Of a stretch of DNA of 64,000 nt, positions 11,068 through 21,952 are shown one piece after another. The DNA is from Diploptera punctata. Its lineage: Eukaryota; Arthropoda; Insecta; Blattodea; Blaberidae. The translations under genes and the position numbers were made by a program. The first letter of the stretch is position 1, and the number at the start of each line of letters is the position of its first letter. The notes beneath the pieces were generated by a model. That model ran no database searches, was not told the DNA's origin, and saw nothing but the letters and a program-made list of their open reading frames with translations. The stretch is taken from NCBI GenBank assembly GCA_030220185.1, contig JASPKZ010007283.1, forward strand, positions 1,325,501-1,389,500. Direction: 5' to 3'.

Positions 11068-11101
<34 letters not shown>
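11068..11101. repeat. (AT)n microsatellite
   Basis: About 15 AT units directly abutting the 5' end of the S1 copy. Confidence 0.95.
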
Positions 11102-11104
<3 letters not shown>

Positions 11105-11389
11105 ACTAAATCTACCCTTAATTAACGCCAAATTGTCTATTTATGTCATGTAATTAGAAATACAGGTACCTACATACAGAATGCCCGATAAGTCCCTAAC
11201 CATTTCTGAGAAACTTTCTAAGAGGTTATCGACGTCGTAGAAAACTGTGGAGACCATACGACAGCCGACCGAGCATTGTCCTTAAGCGTCGACACGGAAA
11301 CACGGCGTCCCAAAGTCCACTGTGTCGGAAACTTTGCGCTTCGCAGTAAAGAAAAAAGCACTTTGCACACATTATGCGCCATTATCTCA

Positions 11390-11660
11390 ATGAAACGTTC
11401 CCAGGACGCTGGATTGGACGAAGCTCATCATGGTTCTGGACATCGCACTCGCCTGTATAACGTCCCAGGTGGTTCTTTGTGTGGTGTCACATCAAGTGTC
11501 AGGTGTACACGGTGAAGATCAGGGGTTTGCGGTACCTGCGTGAACGCATTTGTGTGTTGGTGCATACAATTACCCGAGCAATGTTGCATCGTGTATTCAG
11601 GTGCACCGAGGAGAGATGGCTACTCTGCTTCGAAATGGAACTGTTGTGATTTCAGTGAAT
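11390..11660 (+). pseudogene. Transposase relic, IS630/Tc1/mariner-like C-terminus
   Basis: With a stop and several substitutions, one frame reads FPGRWIGR, a decayed SP..P..FF.W..IK block, QVYT, then YLRERI and MLHRVF. These are the landmarks of the C-terminal half of DUF4817-type DDE transposases, also seen at 12390-12788 and 21953-22627. The catalytic residues are not recognisable. The opposite orientation to the relic at 12390 means these are two separate insertions. Confidence 0.6.
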
Positions 11661-11815
11661 TACGGTGTCTTTTTTGATCCGATAAACAGTTCATTCGAAT
11701 TAAAATGTTCGCTACCAGAAATGGATAGGGATTTCTTGGTTACTGTGTATATTTACATTCTGAATTACATTTTACCCGTCTGGCTTTTCGAAAGAAATAT
11801 GTAGAAATCCTTCAA

Positions 11816-12045
11816 GAACTTAATGTGTCACCAATACTGGATTACATTTCCAGATATCAGCTAAACTGGAAGGAACATGTCCCAAGAATGGCTAGATCCA
11901 GGATCCCCAAGGCAATAATGAACTACTGTCCAAATGGGAAACGGTCACTTGGTCGACCTATGAAAAGATGGCACGGAAACCGCTTTCTCAGGCCGTAACA
12001 GTTCTTCTAGGACTAATACCTGGCAGGATGATGATGATTACATTT
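11816..12045 (+). mobile_element. RTE-like LINE 3' end (LINE C-like)
   Basis: A decayed frame gives YQLNWKEHVPRM, RIPKAIMNY and LGRPMKRWHG, followed by the GATGATGATGA tail usual for LINE B and C here. Truncated at the 5' side near 11816. Confidence 0.7.
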
Positions 12046-12389
12046 TACCATTTTTAATGACCCACTCACTTATGTTTCTTATCTTAGTTTAACCTCTCCC
12101 TTTCATGTGCAACATGTCACCCGAGCATTTAAGTGTTACGACCTGTCGATAGAGTATGTTTAATATTCTTTGTTGAAAACGCGGGGAATGGAGTTCTGCC
12201 AGAGTAAAGAATTAGCTCAATGCAAGTACAGCTCCGAGACAGCAGGATTATTCATTCTAAACTTATATAGATGATTATGTTGGGCATATGGTGTTCGGAA
12301 ACTAAAGTGTGATTATAAAGTCCCAGTACATTTTGTGGATAACATAGCGCAAATAAAACAAAAATTATAAGGTAGTTACTAGTATCAAG
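12046..12389. other. No gene seen
   Basis: No recognised element between the LINE 3' end and the transposase relic. Confidence 0.5.
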
Positions 12390-12788
12390 TTAGTGTTCAA
12401 CGAAACCTCCATCAAACTCAAAACATGTTTTCCAACGACGGACCGTCTCCCGGAAAACATACACCAACATATCCTCTGTAATCATTTCACTCGCTTGTCG
12501 TATGCGTTCTTTCAGCACTTGCAGATTAGGAAACTTGGTTCTGTACACCTGTTGCTTGATGAATCCCCAAGCAAAAAAGTCCAGGGGCGAGAGGTCTGGC
12601 GAACGAGGTGCCCAGATACGAGGAGATGCCCTTCCAATCCACCTTTTGGGAAACCTGTCATTGAGATACCCGCGTATAGCCAGAGCAAAGTGTGGTGGTG
12701 CTCCATCTTGTTGCAACATCACTGTATCAATGATACCATCTTGCTGTAACTGTGGCTGTAACAAAAGTTGCAACATATCAAGATACAC
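12390..12788 (-). pseudogene. DDE transposase C-terminal fragment, DUF4817-associated type
   Basis: A 132-codon open frame covers the second and third catalytic positions. LQQDGAPPHF gives the second aspartate, and SPDLSPLDFFAWG gives the third, 41 residues later. RWIGR and a KERIRQASEMI helix are present, and the frame ends with FDGGFVEH. The N-terminal DNA-binding part and first aspartate are missing upstream of about 12800, so it cannot be active. The family belongs to the IS630/Tc1/mariner superfamily by its motifs. Terminal repeats are not recognisable. Confidence 0.78.
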
Positions 12789-13002
12789 GTCTCCCGTGAT
12801 GGTTTCCTTTTGAATCTGTCTCTAACTTCCTCGTACGACTGGCCTCTTAAACGCGCCTCTTATCTCTATCCGCTTTTCAATGGTGAACATATTTGTTTGT
12901 ATCTTTCGAATGGTTGTAACAGAAATACGATATGTAAGCGATTTCTTTAAAATGTACTGAGCCTTTATAATCCGACTGTATTTTGTCCTTAAATTGTCCC
13001 GA

Positions 13003-13135
13003 AATTTGTCTTACAGGCGAAGAAAACTCCCAAGATATCCACTCCAGGAAACTTGTCCAGATCGGATCTTCTTGCGTTACTAGGCAACTACTCAGGGTTA
13101 CCTCAAAACCAATCTGTGGTCTCTCTACGTGGCCG
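13003..13135 (-). mobile_element. SINE S1, badly decayed copy
   Basis: AATTTGTCTTACAGGCGAAG corresponds to the S1 middle (CATTTGTCTTACAGGTGAGG), and the remnant runs on to an AACCAATCTGTGG remnant of the head. The tRNA part is hardly pairable. Confidence 0.5.
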
Positions 13136-13167
13136 ACTCTCAAATAACACATTCATAAATTTTTTCA

Positions 13168-13816
13168 GACTATTTAACTCATGACCCAAATGGGAGTTAA
13201 TGACCAATCACATTTCAATGAATTTTTTACAACCAATCACAGTCGTGTTTCGCCTAGAATTTACGAACTAAAGTTTATCATAATAAAGAAAGCACCTCCT
13301 TTTTAACATTCTGAATAGGTCATAGCATTATTTTGCAGTGACTGACTCTGTAAGAAATACGGCTACCAATTTGTATATATAGTGCACGAATGTCAACACA
13401 TAGCGCATCCGGAGGTTAATATAAAAACATTTGTAGCAATTGATTATACCACAAAAAAACAGTTTTCACTTTCTTAAATTTATATTTTCCCAGGTAATAA
13501 CATTCCAGAAAAATATAATTGCCATATTTACATCATAGTGTCAGAAATTAATTAATATACAGTTTGATGTGTTTCATTTTTTCTCCACTAGAGTGCATTC
13601 TTACAATATTGCTTTCCTTTGTCATTAAATAATATGATCTGGTTGCAGTGATGATCAAAAGAAGCAAATTAAGCGTACCAATCGTTTCTCATTTGTATTT
13701 AAACATCGCCGTTTACATTAAATATATAAATATTTTAAAATAACTATATTGAAATAATGATTGGTGAGTCATGAATTTATCGATAATTTGGAAATCACTC
13801 GTGGCATTACTTATGA
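13168..13816 (+). repeat. Repeat M, copy 2 (internal deletion)
   Basis: Begins GACTATTTAAC at 13168 and ends ..GTGGCATTACTTATGA. Compared with copies 3 and 4 it lacks the segment from the inner GTTAAATAGTC to the fold-back loop. The deletion ends share GTGAGT, consistent with loss between short direct repeats. Confidence 0.78.
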
Positions 13817-14901
13817 AAAAACTATGCACTTAGGTGTGTAAGCATGCTTGTTTGTATGGTTTGTGTTACCGGAGCTCTTAAATAAAGTTTTTTATATGTC
13901 TGCAAGACGTATTTACATCATACAATAATAAGAAAAATGATAAGAAAGACACTGGTTTGAACAATTAGAAAGAGCTGTTCGTGAGGTCACGTCCATGCAG
14001 TTAACTGTGGTCAAGTTAGTACCATTGTTACCAAAACAAAACCACTTCAAGCTTTCAAGGCCATAAAACTAATTTCGAATTCAAATACTTATGAAACCTC
14101 TATTGTAATGTGGACGTTTAGTGACCAAATGAGCTTTTGTCCGGTTTACATAAAACCATTCTCAGTTATAACAGCTCTTCTACTTATAGTTGATATTATC
14201 TTTCTTTCAAATTGAATATGTTGTTTCCTTATATACGTTAAGCTATTCACTATTTATTTATTTTTGTATGGTTTTCTTTTTTCCGTTATTTTTTTCTTAT
14301 TCTTTTTCCCCTTATTCTTCTCTTTCTTCTCTCTCTTTGTTGTTTCTGTGCATTTTTCGTTCTTATTCTCTACTTTTCTTTTCTTTTTATCACATTTTAA
14401 TATATTTGTTCTTTTTAAATTAAGCACATTTTTTTTTCATTTTCTTCGTTTTATTAGTAAGCTTATATTTTTTTTATTTTATAGTAACCTTTTTGTATAT
14501 CTTATGTTTTTTTATTTTTCTTTCTCCTTGTTATTTTTCTTCCAACTTAGTCCTTAAATAACATTGTGACCAAAACAGAACGATTTCGTTTTTAGGTTCA
14601 TACGATTAAGTTAAAGGTCAAATACTTACCAAACCTATCTATCGGTAATTCAAGTGTCTAAAGACGTCATGTCAATTTATGTAGTCTTCACATAAAACCT
14701 CTCAATTATTGTAGATATTCTGCCCATTGCTCAAGACATTTTTTTTCAAATGCATTTTAAACTTTTTTATAGCTTAACATAATTCATTGAATTTTATTTT
14801 ATCTCTACCTGATTGTAAGCGATGCAGACGTAAGGTTTAGGTTTTTTTTAGAGAAAAGTACCTTTTTTTTTGTTAAGCGTGCAAAATGATATAGCTACAG
14901 C

Positions 14902-14903
<2 letters not shown>
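13817..14903. other. No gene seen; strongly T-rich block 14190-14560
   Basis: The long frames in 14190-14560 consist almost only of F, L, S and Y because the strand is pyrimidine-rich. I see no protein signature. Confidence 0.65.

Positions 14904-14934
<31 letters not shown>
14904..14934. repeat. (TA)n microsatellite
   Basis: About 16 TA units abutting the 3' end of the S1 copy at 14935. Confidence 0.95.
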
Positions 14935-14939
<5 letters not shown>

Positions 14940-15266
14940 ATTCTGCCCGAAGGCAGGTCCTTCACTGCAATCATAGCATTTTCATGCTATGCTTGCAGCT
15001 TTACTAGAAAATTGTAGGTGTGGCAGCTTCCCGTTGCTTTCCACACCGGTGAAGGATGATGATGATAATGATGATGATGATGATGATAAGGATGGCCACA
15101 TGCTTTTAGGGACCGTTCGGGCCTTAAAGTTTTCCTGAAATTTGTCTTACAGGTGAGGAAAAACCCCGATAAAAACCTCACCCAGAAAAACTGCCCTTAC
15201 CGGGGATCGAACCCGGGCCCGCTGCGTGACAAGGCAGCACGCTATTTTGAGACCACAGCGGTGGAC
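14935..15266 (-). mobile_element. SINE S1, copy 2
   Basis: Nearly complete. The minus strand runs from GTCCACCGCTGTGGTCTCAA through B-box GGGTTCGATCCCC and a (CAT)n body to the GAAA and UUCG tetraloop hairpins and TTACTA. It forms an inverted pair with the copy at 15290. Confidence 0.9.
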
Positions 15267-15289
15267 TGTATATATATATATTGTTAATG

Positions 15290-15488
15290 GTTCCCGAAAC
15301 CATATGGCCGCATCATCACCATCATCCTTATCATAATCATCATCATCATCATCATTATCGATCACCGGTGTGGAAAGCAACGGGAAGCTACCACACCTAG
15401 AATTCCCTAGTAAAGCTGCAAAGCATAGCATGAAAATGCTATGATTGCAGTGAAAGACATGCCCTCGGGCAGAATTACTATGGATGGA
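15290..15488 (+). mobile_element. SINE S1, 5'-truncated copy
   Basis: Starts at GGTTCCCGAAACCATATGG, so the tRNA head is missing. The 3' half is complete with both hairpins and ends ACTATGGATGGA. A short (TA)n separates it from the opposite-strand copy. Confidence 0.9.
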
Positions 15489-16686
15489 TATATTGTTACT
15501 GGTGAATTATTTCAATATTTAAATTCATTTCAGAAACAAAATAATGGTTTTCACATTTTCCATAAGAAATGTAATATTGTGCGGTAGTGTAATTCGCTTC
15601 GTAATGTTGGAGACGTGTTTTTCCTGGAGATGGAGCGCAAGGAGCATAATCTCTTTGGTGGTTCGCTTCGTGACGAACCTCAATTGTCATCATGACAACG
15701 AAAATTATGTGGGAATATTGGTAACATATTTTGTTGCTATGGATGGTTTCGTGATCTATGGTTTGTGGTCCTTCATGTTTCATGATTGAATTTCACTCTG
15801 GTTTGATCTCTGATTTTATATCTGGTACAATGCATTAGTTGTGAGCTTACTCGTTTGATTTTAAGATTTTTGCGGACACTGGACATATACTGGATAAATC
15901 AGCGGGCGAGCATAAGATGAAACTATAAATGTTGAAAATACACGAAGCCGGAGAAGACAATAAGACTCCAACTTATAACGCTCGTTTTGGAAAATAATTC
16001 TCTGTGCTACGTTCAGTTGAATAAAACGTTTTTAAGGAAAATTGCACACTTTGTTTTTTTAAATATCACGTGGGGACATTACCGATGTCCGGCAACATAA
16101 ACAGAAACAAAATCCTCCCTGCAGAATACAGCCATTACACGCATTTTCACTAAATTAGATTATACTGAAGAAAATAAGGTAGGCTACTTGTTATCTAATT
16201 TATTGGTATTTGATGGTACCGTGATCTGAAATGTATCGGTAATAGATTAAATCGGAACGTTGTTATTAGTAATTTGTTGTATTTTTTTTTTGCAAGCGAC
16301 GGCATTCGATCTTGCAGTGGCTTACCACATTGCGAAGTAGGCCTATAAATGAATTAATTTACAAGCACATACTTCAGTATTGTGCTATTTTCGCATATTT
16401 TTCTAGATTCTAGTTTAGCGAGAAAAAAGTTACTTATGATGAAACAAAATGTGAAGTCTTAGTGAAAGATGTGTTTGGTCCACAAGGTATTCACAACTTT
16501 GTTGAAAAATAATTATATAACGTCGTGAAATTGAACACCTTTATTTTGGGATTGAAATTGATCTTTCAAATAAAGCAACCAAACATTTTTCTCATTGCAG
16601 TCGTTATTAGATTAAACTATCCGTATTTAGAGTAAAATTTCAGATTTATAAGACCTTCTGGATTAATGGACCATTTAATGCCTCTA
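15489..16686. other. No gene seen
   Basis: Frames at 15496-15789 have no recognisable domain, and I see no repeat shared with the rest of the window. Confidence 0.5.
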
Positions 16687-17118
16687 ACTAACTCACTGGC
16701 ACTATCGAACCCGTAGGTTCATAGCCGTGCGGATATAAGCTCTCCATATATCCCTATCCTGAGCAAATGTTTTCCAATCATCCCCTGTATAATCTACTTC
16801 CCTCAAATCATAGTTTACGTCATTCTCCCTCCTCATTCTTGGTCTACCAACTGGGCGTTTTCCCTCTGGTTTTCCTATAATAATCTTCCATGCACGTCTT
16901 TCATTCTCCATTCGTGCCACATGTACTGCTCATCGCAGTCTACGAGACTTAACTGTTCTCATTATATCTGGGTTCCTATAAAGACCATGTAATTCACTGT
17001 TATGGAGTCTTCTCCATTCACCTGTCTGTTCATCTCTCTTTGGTCCAAAAATTGTCGTAACAATTTTATTCTCAAATACTCGTAATCTCCTTTCCTCCCT
17101 CCTCAGAAAATATAAAAC
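16687..17118 (-). mobile_element. LINE A, 5'-truncated 3' end
   Basis: Two frames in different phases (16930-17136 and 16702-16920) give RREERRLRVFENKIV, FGPKRDEQTGEWRRLHNSEL, then MARMENERRAWK and PVGRPRMR. They match the C-terminus of the full-length LINE A. A stop and a phase change separate them. The 3' tail is GTGAGTTAGTTAG, a short tandem repeat as in other RTE-like LINEs. Confidence 0.85.
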
Positions 17119-17350
17119 AGAATTTGTGTATAACACTTAAAATTAAAACAAATTTATTTTTACGTTTGTCTGCTGTCAATACAAATGCAAGTTACGGGAG
17201 ACATTATTCAGTGTGCGTTAATTTAAAGGGAAGAAATTGTGGTTTTTGAAAGCAAATTGTCGTCCACATATTGTACACAGAACTTTTAAAAATGATGTGT
17301 ACTTATTGTCCAATTACTTAGAATTGTTGGTAATTAAAGTGATAAACACT

Positions 17351-17929
17351 TAATTAATTATTTACAAAATAGTAACAGGAAACAAAATCATAGAACAGGT
17401 GAACCATCTCAATTATCTAGGATGTGACATTTCATTTAATTATGATAATGATATAACTAATAAAATAGCAAAATTCCAGGGAATATGTGGTATGATAAAA
17501 CGATCACTAAATAATAAAACAACAAGAGAGCCCAATTGAAATTTTATAAAACATTGGCAGTACCGGTACTGCTCTATGGTCAGAAGCCTGGATATATAAA
17601 AAACAAGATCTAAGTAGAATAACGGCGGCAGAAATGAAATTTTTGAGATCTGTTAAAGGGTGCACTAAGGAAGACAGAATCAAGGACACAGAAATAAGAC
17701 AGGAACTTGAAATATTTGCAATAACTGATAAAATAGATACATATAGACACAAATGGAAGCAACACATAGACAGAATGAATGAAGATAGATATCCAAAACA
17801 AATAACAAAATACAAACCTAAAGGCACCCGAGATGTGGGCAGACCTAGAAAGAGATGGACTGAAGTCGGAACGGGTCAACAGACCTAATCCATGAATGCA
17901 GATGATGATGATGACTAATTAATTATTTA
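17351..17929 (+). mobile_element. LINE C-type copy with 14-bp target duplication
   Basis: TAATTAATTATTTA stands at 17351-17364 and again at 17916-17929, bracketing the element (17365-17915). The element is 5'-truncated in the region after the RT. It ends in a (GAT)n tail. Confidence 0.88.
17390..17888 (+). pseudogene. LINE C-type RT C-terminal region
   Basis: Successive frames give IEQVNHLNYLGCDI, then KFYKTLAVPVLLYG, then EMKFLRSVKGCTKEDRIKD and GRPRKRWTEVG. At least one frame change near 17530-17600 breaks the reading. It is diverged from the full-length LINE C at 26195-29450 but has the same order of motifs. Confidence 0.8.
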
Positions 17930-18004
17930 TCAGGCTCTGCTAACGATTCTCAGTTTTAAGAATATTGTTTGGTTTTCCAGATAAAGAGCATCATTCATTG
18001 CTTA

Positions 18005-18111
18005 GGGTCGGTTTCACCAACAGAGGTAATTGTATTACTCCAGTTTAAGCTATGCGTTATACACGGGGAAAACTTGCGTAATACAGTTACCTGTGTTGGT
18101 TAAACCGACCC
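18005..18111. mobile_element. 107-bp MITE, PIF/Harbinger-like
   Basis: GGGTCGGTTTCACCAACA at the left end is mirrored by TGTTGGTTAAACCGACCC at the right. The inverted arms extend about 34 bases with few mismatches. TTA flanks both sides (18002-18004, 18112-18114), the three-base duplication expected for PIF/Harbinger elements. No coding capacity. Confidence 0.82.
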
Positions 18112-18114
18112 TTA

Positions 18115-19497
18115 GGCATGTTCCAAATAGCTGGTTATCTTTCAATCTGAAATAAAAATTTGTCTGTCAAGTAAATTAGTAAAATATCATACTTGAGTAG
18201 TATTGATTACTTAGCATTGCTCAGTTTTATCAAAAAGACAACATCGATGGCTAGCCAGAGTCAGTCTCATAGGAATATGATTTTTATAGAAATATTTCTG
18301 TACTTTTGCCAACATTTAACAGATATGTCTCAAAAAACAGAATTCACTAACAATCTGTAAAATCTATCAAATAACTGTTAATTTAAATTTAAACTAGAGC
18401 AAAGAATAGCCTATACTCGTTTTGGATACCAGACCTAGTGTTTAAGTAAGTTATTTAAGACAAATGACACGTTTTACACACAGAAGAAATTTATAATGTA
18501 TTAAATGATTATGTATGCTGCAATAAGCAGGGGTTTGATTTTGCAATCCAAACAAAATGACTGCGTTTAGAAATTCACCTGATTTTAGAAGTTTCTTAAA
18601 TCTTTTTCAGTTACTATCTATATATTTTAAATATATTACTGAGAAATAGTTTTTATCAAATAAATTTACATCAAGTAAAATAAAAATATGCATTTCCAGG
18701 AAATATTTATGAACATATCCATTGCTCAAAGAGGGTTCGTATTATTGACATCATGGGGAAAGAAGAAAAACATTTTGGTATTGGCAAAATAATTTTCTAT
18801 CCAGTTCTTCCACAAATAATTTTATCAGCTGTTATCAGCAATGTAGCTGAAATGGAGGGATGATCCAAACAGGAGTTCAGTGAACTCAATAAAAATGAGT
18901 TGTTGACATATTTCAATTATAATAAATCATGCACAGAGTTTTATGGTAGTATTGTCTCCGATTAAGCAGCTAGGAATAGCAGTAAATATGAAAATTAATC
19001 AGTTTCAATTTTACCAAACTTTAATGTGTGTAAATATATGTAATTGGAAAATAATATAATATTCTGTAAAGTTTACCTTATACAATATAAGTTTTCTTCA
19101 AGTGATATTATTTGTTTTCGTTTTAATTGAAGGAAATATAATCCCACAAGAAAGCTACTTCAGTCTCTAATGTACTCTCCACTTTAACGATAGGTGTTTT
19201 CTTATTTTCAATTTGAGAATCTCCCAATCGGACTGTACATCCCATTCCTTGCAGAAGTTACTTAATGAAGCTAATTAGTTAAGCTTATTTCTCTACAGAT
19301 GTTAACGAATGATAGTGTTTAGTTTATTGCCTTAAATATACACGTGGTAAGGAACTAATGTTGGACGGGAAAAGCCGATTAAATTTTGATCAGAAGCTCT
19401 AATTTAGGCGTAATTTTTTTTAGAAGACAGAATATCTTTAGACTCGGGATCATATTACTTTGATTTTTCATCGTAAAAGTTCCCAATATTTTAGACA
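18115..19497. other. No gene seen
   Basis: About 1.4 kb of AT-rich sequence. I recognise no element, RNA or protein motif on either strand. Confidence 0.5.
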
Positions 19498-19695
19498 GTC
19501 GGTAAGAGTTCTCACCCGGGTTGTCAGTCCTGGGAGACGGTCGGCTTTATTCCGAAAACTTGTGTCTGGGACTCATATCTGTTAGAGACTGTGTCGACCC
19601 CAGGACCATAAAGTCTAGTCCAGATTAAATTTAAAATCGCCGACCTTCATGCTTGTAGCTTATTGCTTTTACCAACTGCGCTAAGCCGCGTCCCA
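19498..19695 (-). mobile_element. SINE S2, 3'-truncated copy
   Basis: Shares GGGTTGTCAGTCCTGGGAGACGG and CGACCCCAGGACCATA with the copy at 21161. The right end keeps tRNA-like sequence (TTACCAACTGCGCTAAGCCG). Confidence 0.75.
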
Positions 19696-19865
19696 TATTA
19701 TATTATACGGATGCCAAACATGGTTCCTTACTTTAAGAGAGGAAATAGTAACGCGTATTTGATATCAGGTTCTCCTTGTTATGTTGTTTTCTCTTGTCTC
19801 CTTTCTGTCGATTTCTCTTTGGTAAAAAAAGAGCATTATTATATTCCTGATTATCTAACAAGCTT

Positions 19866-20145
19866 AACTAACTCTCTGGCGCTATCGAACCCGGAGATTA
19901 GTGGTCACACGGCAATACGCTCTTCATAAATCCTTATCCTGACCTAATACTGCCAAATCAATCACCCGCTTCAAATCATGGTTAATTTTATTCTTCCATC
20001 TCATTCTTTGCGGACCTAATGAACTCTGGTTCTCTTACATGGAGTTTGCACGTCCTTCTTCCAATCCCCACTCGTGTCACTTCTCCTGTTCACAGCAGTC
20101 GATAACTGTTCTTATTAATATCACTTAGCTCACGATAAATGAGGT
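19866..20145 (-). mobile_element. LINE A 3' end fragment
   Basis: CTAACTAACTCTCTGGCGCTATCGAACCC is the tail and terminus of LINE A on the minus strand, followed by decayed coding sequence up to the ATCACTTAGCTCACGAT region. Confidence 0.75.
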
Positions 20146-20904
20146 AACCAAGGTCAGGTAGATGAAAGTGAGATGAATTTAAAAAGAGTGAATTTATTGA
20201 CCAATAGACACTCAGCGAGGGATCGATTTAACGTCTGGAATAAAGTACAATGATTTGAGAGCATGAAAGTGGTGGTGTGATAAGACACCCCCCGGTGGGC
20301 AGCGACCACATACTGTGTACACATCCCCAGCCGAGTACCGGTAGCTTTAAAAACTACACTCACAGCAACTGCATATGCTAAACCAATTCATCAGTAAATA
20401 GAGTTATGATACAATTTTTCTGGTTTAGAGAATACATTTTCTTTTGTTAACTCTCAAATTATAGAAACACTAATTTCTCAAGCCAGTCATTACTATGTAT
20501 TGTGTAATTCGACACAACTAAAAACATACTGCAGCTTAAATGATACATTGCCAATAAAGGAAATATGACGGTTGCTACAGCGATTTATAATTACTGGTTA
20601 AGGTAAATCCCCAAACCTAATGGTTAACATTTGCTGATTTTTGGAGATTAGGCCTACCTTCCTTGTTTTATGTCAGTAGTAGGCCTGCTGAGTTTCGTTG
20701 CGAAAAATAAAAAAATTGCAACCGTTCGAGCTACATTCAAATTTTCGTTTCAGATAAACTCCTACTCCTAATGGACCGATTTCGCTAGTTAACGAACTAG
20801 ATCGTACTTTTTTAAATTGGTTTCTATGTACGTGTTGGTTTAAAGAAACAAAAGGAAGGACACGCACACAAACATACACAAATATAGCGATACATTTTTT
20901 TTAT
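20146..20904. other. No gene seen
   Basis: Short frames at 20154-20363 and 20673-20879 carry no recognised motif. Confidence 0.5.
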
Positions 20905-21160
20905 CCTATGGTAATTTTAGGGTTAATAAATTCTATCTTCAAGCCACAGTTAGTCCAAAAGCATTCAAGACTGAAAGTGTATAAAACACTGGCTCTTCCA
21001 ACTCTTTTGTATGGTAGCGAAGTATGGACGTTGAAACAGAAGGATATACAGAGACTTAGATCTGCTGAAATGAGATATCTTCGGAGGACTGCAGAATACA
21101 CACTACTAGATCACAAAAAAATGAAGACATCTTAGAAGAATTACATATGGAATCTTTAAA

Positions 21161-21457
21161 GTAAAGTGATCCCACAACAGGCCTCAGGAGGCCCTTGGGG
21201 TAGTAGGAGGTTAAGGCTCCCACTTTTTCTAGACAATCGGCACTTTATGTCAGCCGGGTTGTCAGCCCTGCGTGACGGCCGCCTTTACCCCAGAACAAGC
21301 GTCTGGTACTCATTTCAGTTAGAGGCTGAGTCAACCCCAGGGCCATAGTGCCACCAGAGGGTTTGGGTCAGTTTAAAAATCCTGACCCCAACGGGACTTG
21401 AACCCTCAACCCTCCGACTTGTAGCTCAGTGCCTTAACCACTACGCTACGGCGTGCC
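21161..21457 (-). mobile_element. SINE S2, best copy, inserted in LINE B
   Basis: Minus-strand reading starts GGGCACGCCGTAGCGTAGTG, with an A-box-like TAGCGTAGTGGTTAAGG and B-box GGTTCAAGTCCC: a clear tRNA-derived head. The unrelated body ends CACTTTACTTT. It interrupts LINE B at GGAATCTTTA. Confidence 0.88.
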
Positions 21458-21458
21458 C

Positions 21459-21531
21459 AAATTTGTTTTCTAAAGATTCCATAGAATAGAATGTTGTTGT
21501 TATTCTATGGAATCTTTAGAAAACAAAATTT
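21459..21531. repeat. Inverted repeat at the SINE S2 5' junction
   Basis: Arm 21459-21488 and arm 21501-21531 are reverse complements apart from one extra A, with a 12-base loop. The arms are LINE B target sequence (GGAATCTTTAGAAAACAAA). Confidence 0.9.
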
Positions 21532-21832
21532 CTGATTATAAGTCAAGATGGATACAACATGTTCATCGAATGGAAGATCACAGAATACCCAAACTAATGT
21601 TAAGATATCAACCTGCAGGAAGAAGAAGACCAGGACGTCCACTCAAGAGACTTCTGGATGGTGTTTCTCTTGAGGCCGAAACAGGTCAACAAATGGCCTA
21701 AATTCGTGAATGTACTATGATGATGATAATTTTCCCCTCCTACTAGATAAAATTCATGAAGATATGTAAAAATTTTCAAAAATCCATTCATTTAATTCAC
21801 TAAAAAGTAATAACCGATGACAGAAATATGTA

Positions 21833-21940
21833 CAGGGCAAGTCAAAATGTTGTGCAGGTTTTCAGAAATTTATTATGTGAAATGTAATGAACATATAATA
21901 TTGTGAGACATATTGTATGAAAGGTAAACTCTCAAAGTTT
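21833..21940. repeat. Left terminal inverted repeat
   Basis: Mirror of 23065-23172; the single mismatch I see is ATATTGTGAG against ATATCGTGAG. Confidence 0.92.
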
Positions 21941-21952
21941 TTTTTTAAATAT

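Larger units (their letters stand above)
20905..21727 (+). mobile_element. LINE B 3' end, split by SINE S2
   Basis: 20905-21159 gives LGLINSIFKPQLVQK, YKTLALPTLLYGSEVWTL and RSAEMRYLRRTAEYT. The frame resumes at 21507-21701 with MESLENKISDYKSRW and GRPLKRLLDG. Both match LINE B at 43937-44510 and 52749-53327 almost exactly. It is 5'-truncated, with a (GAT)n tail. The gap holds an S2 copy and a short inverted repeat. Confidence 0.9.

Noticed and set aside
14190..14557. Overlapping 77- and 97-codon frames rich in F, L and S, looking like membrane proteins
   Set aside because: They result from a pyrimidine-rich strand; no start context, domain or conserved pattern is visible.
15496..15789. Two opposite frames of 81 and 95 codons
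   Set aside because: Neither shows a known motif; overlapping antisense frames of this size arise by chance.
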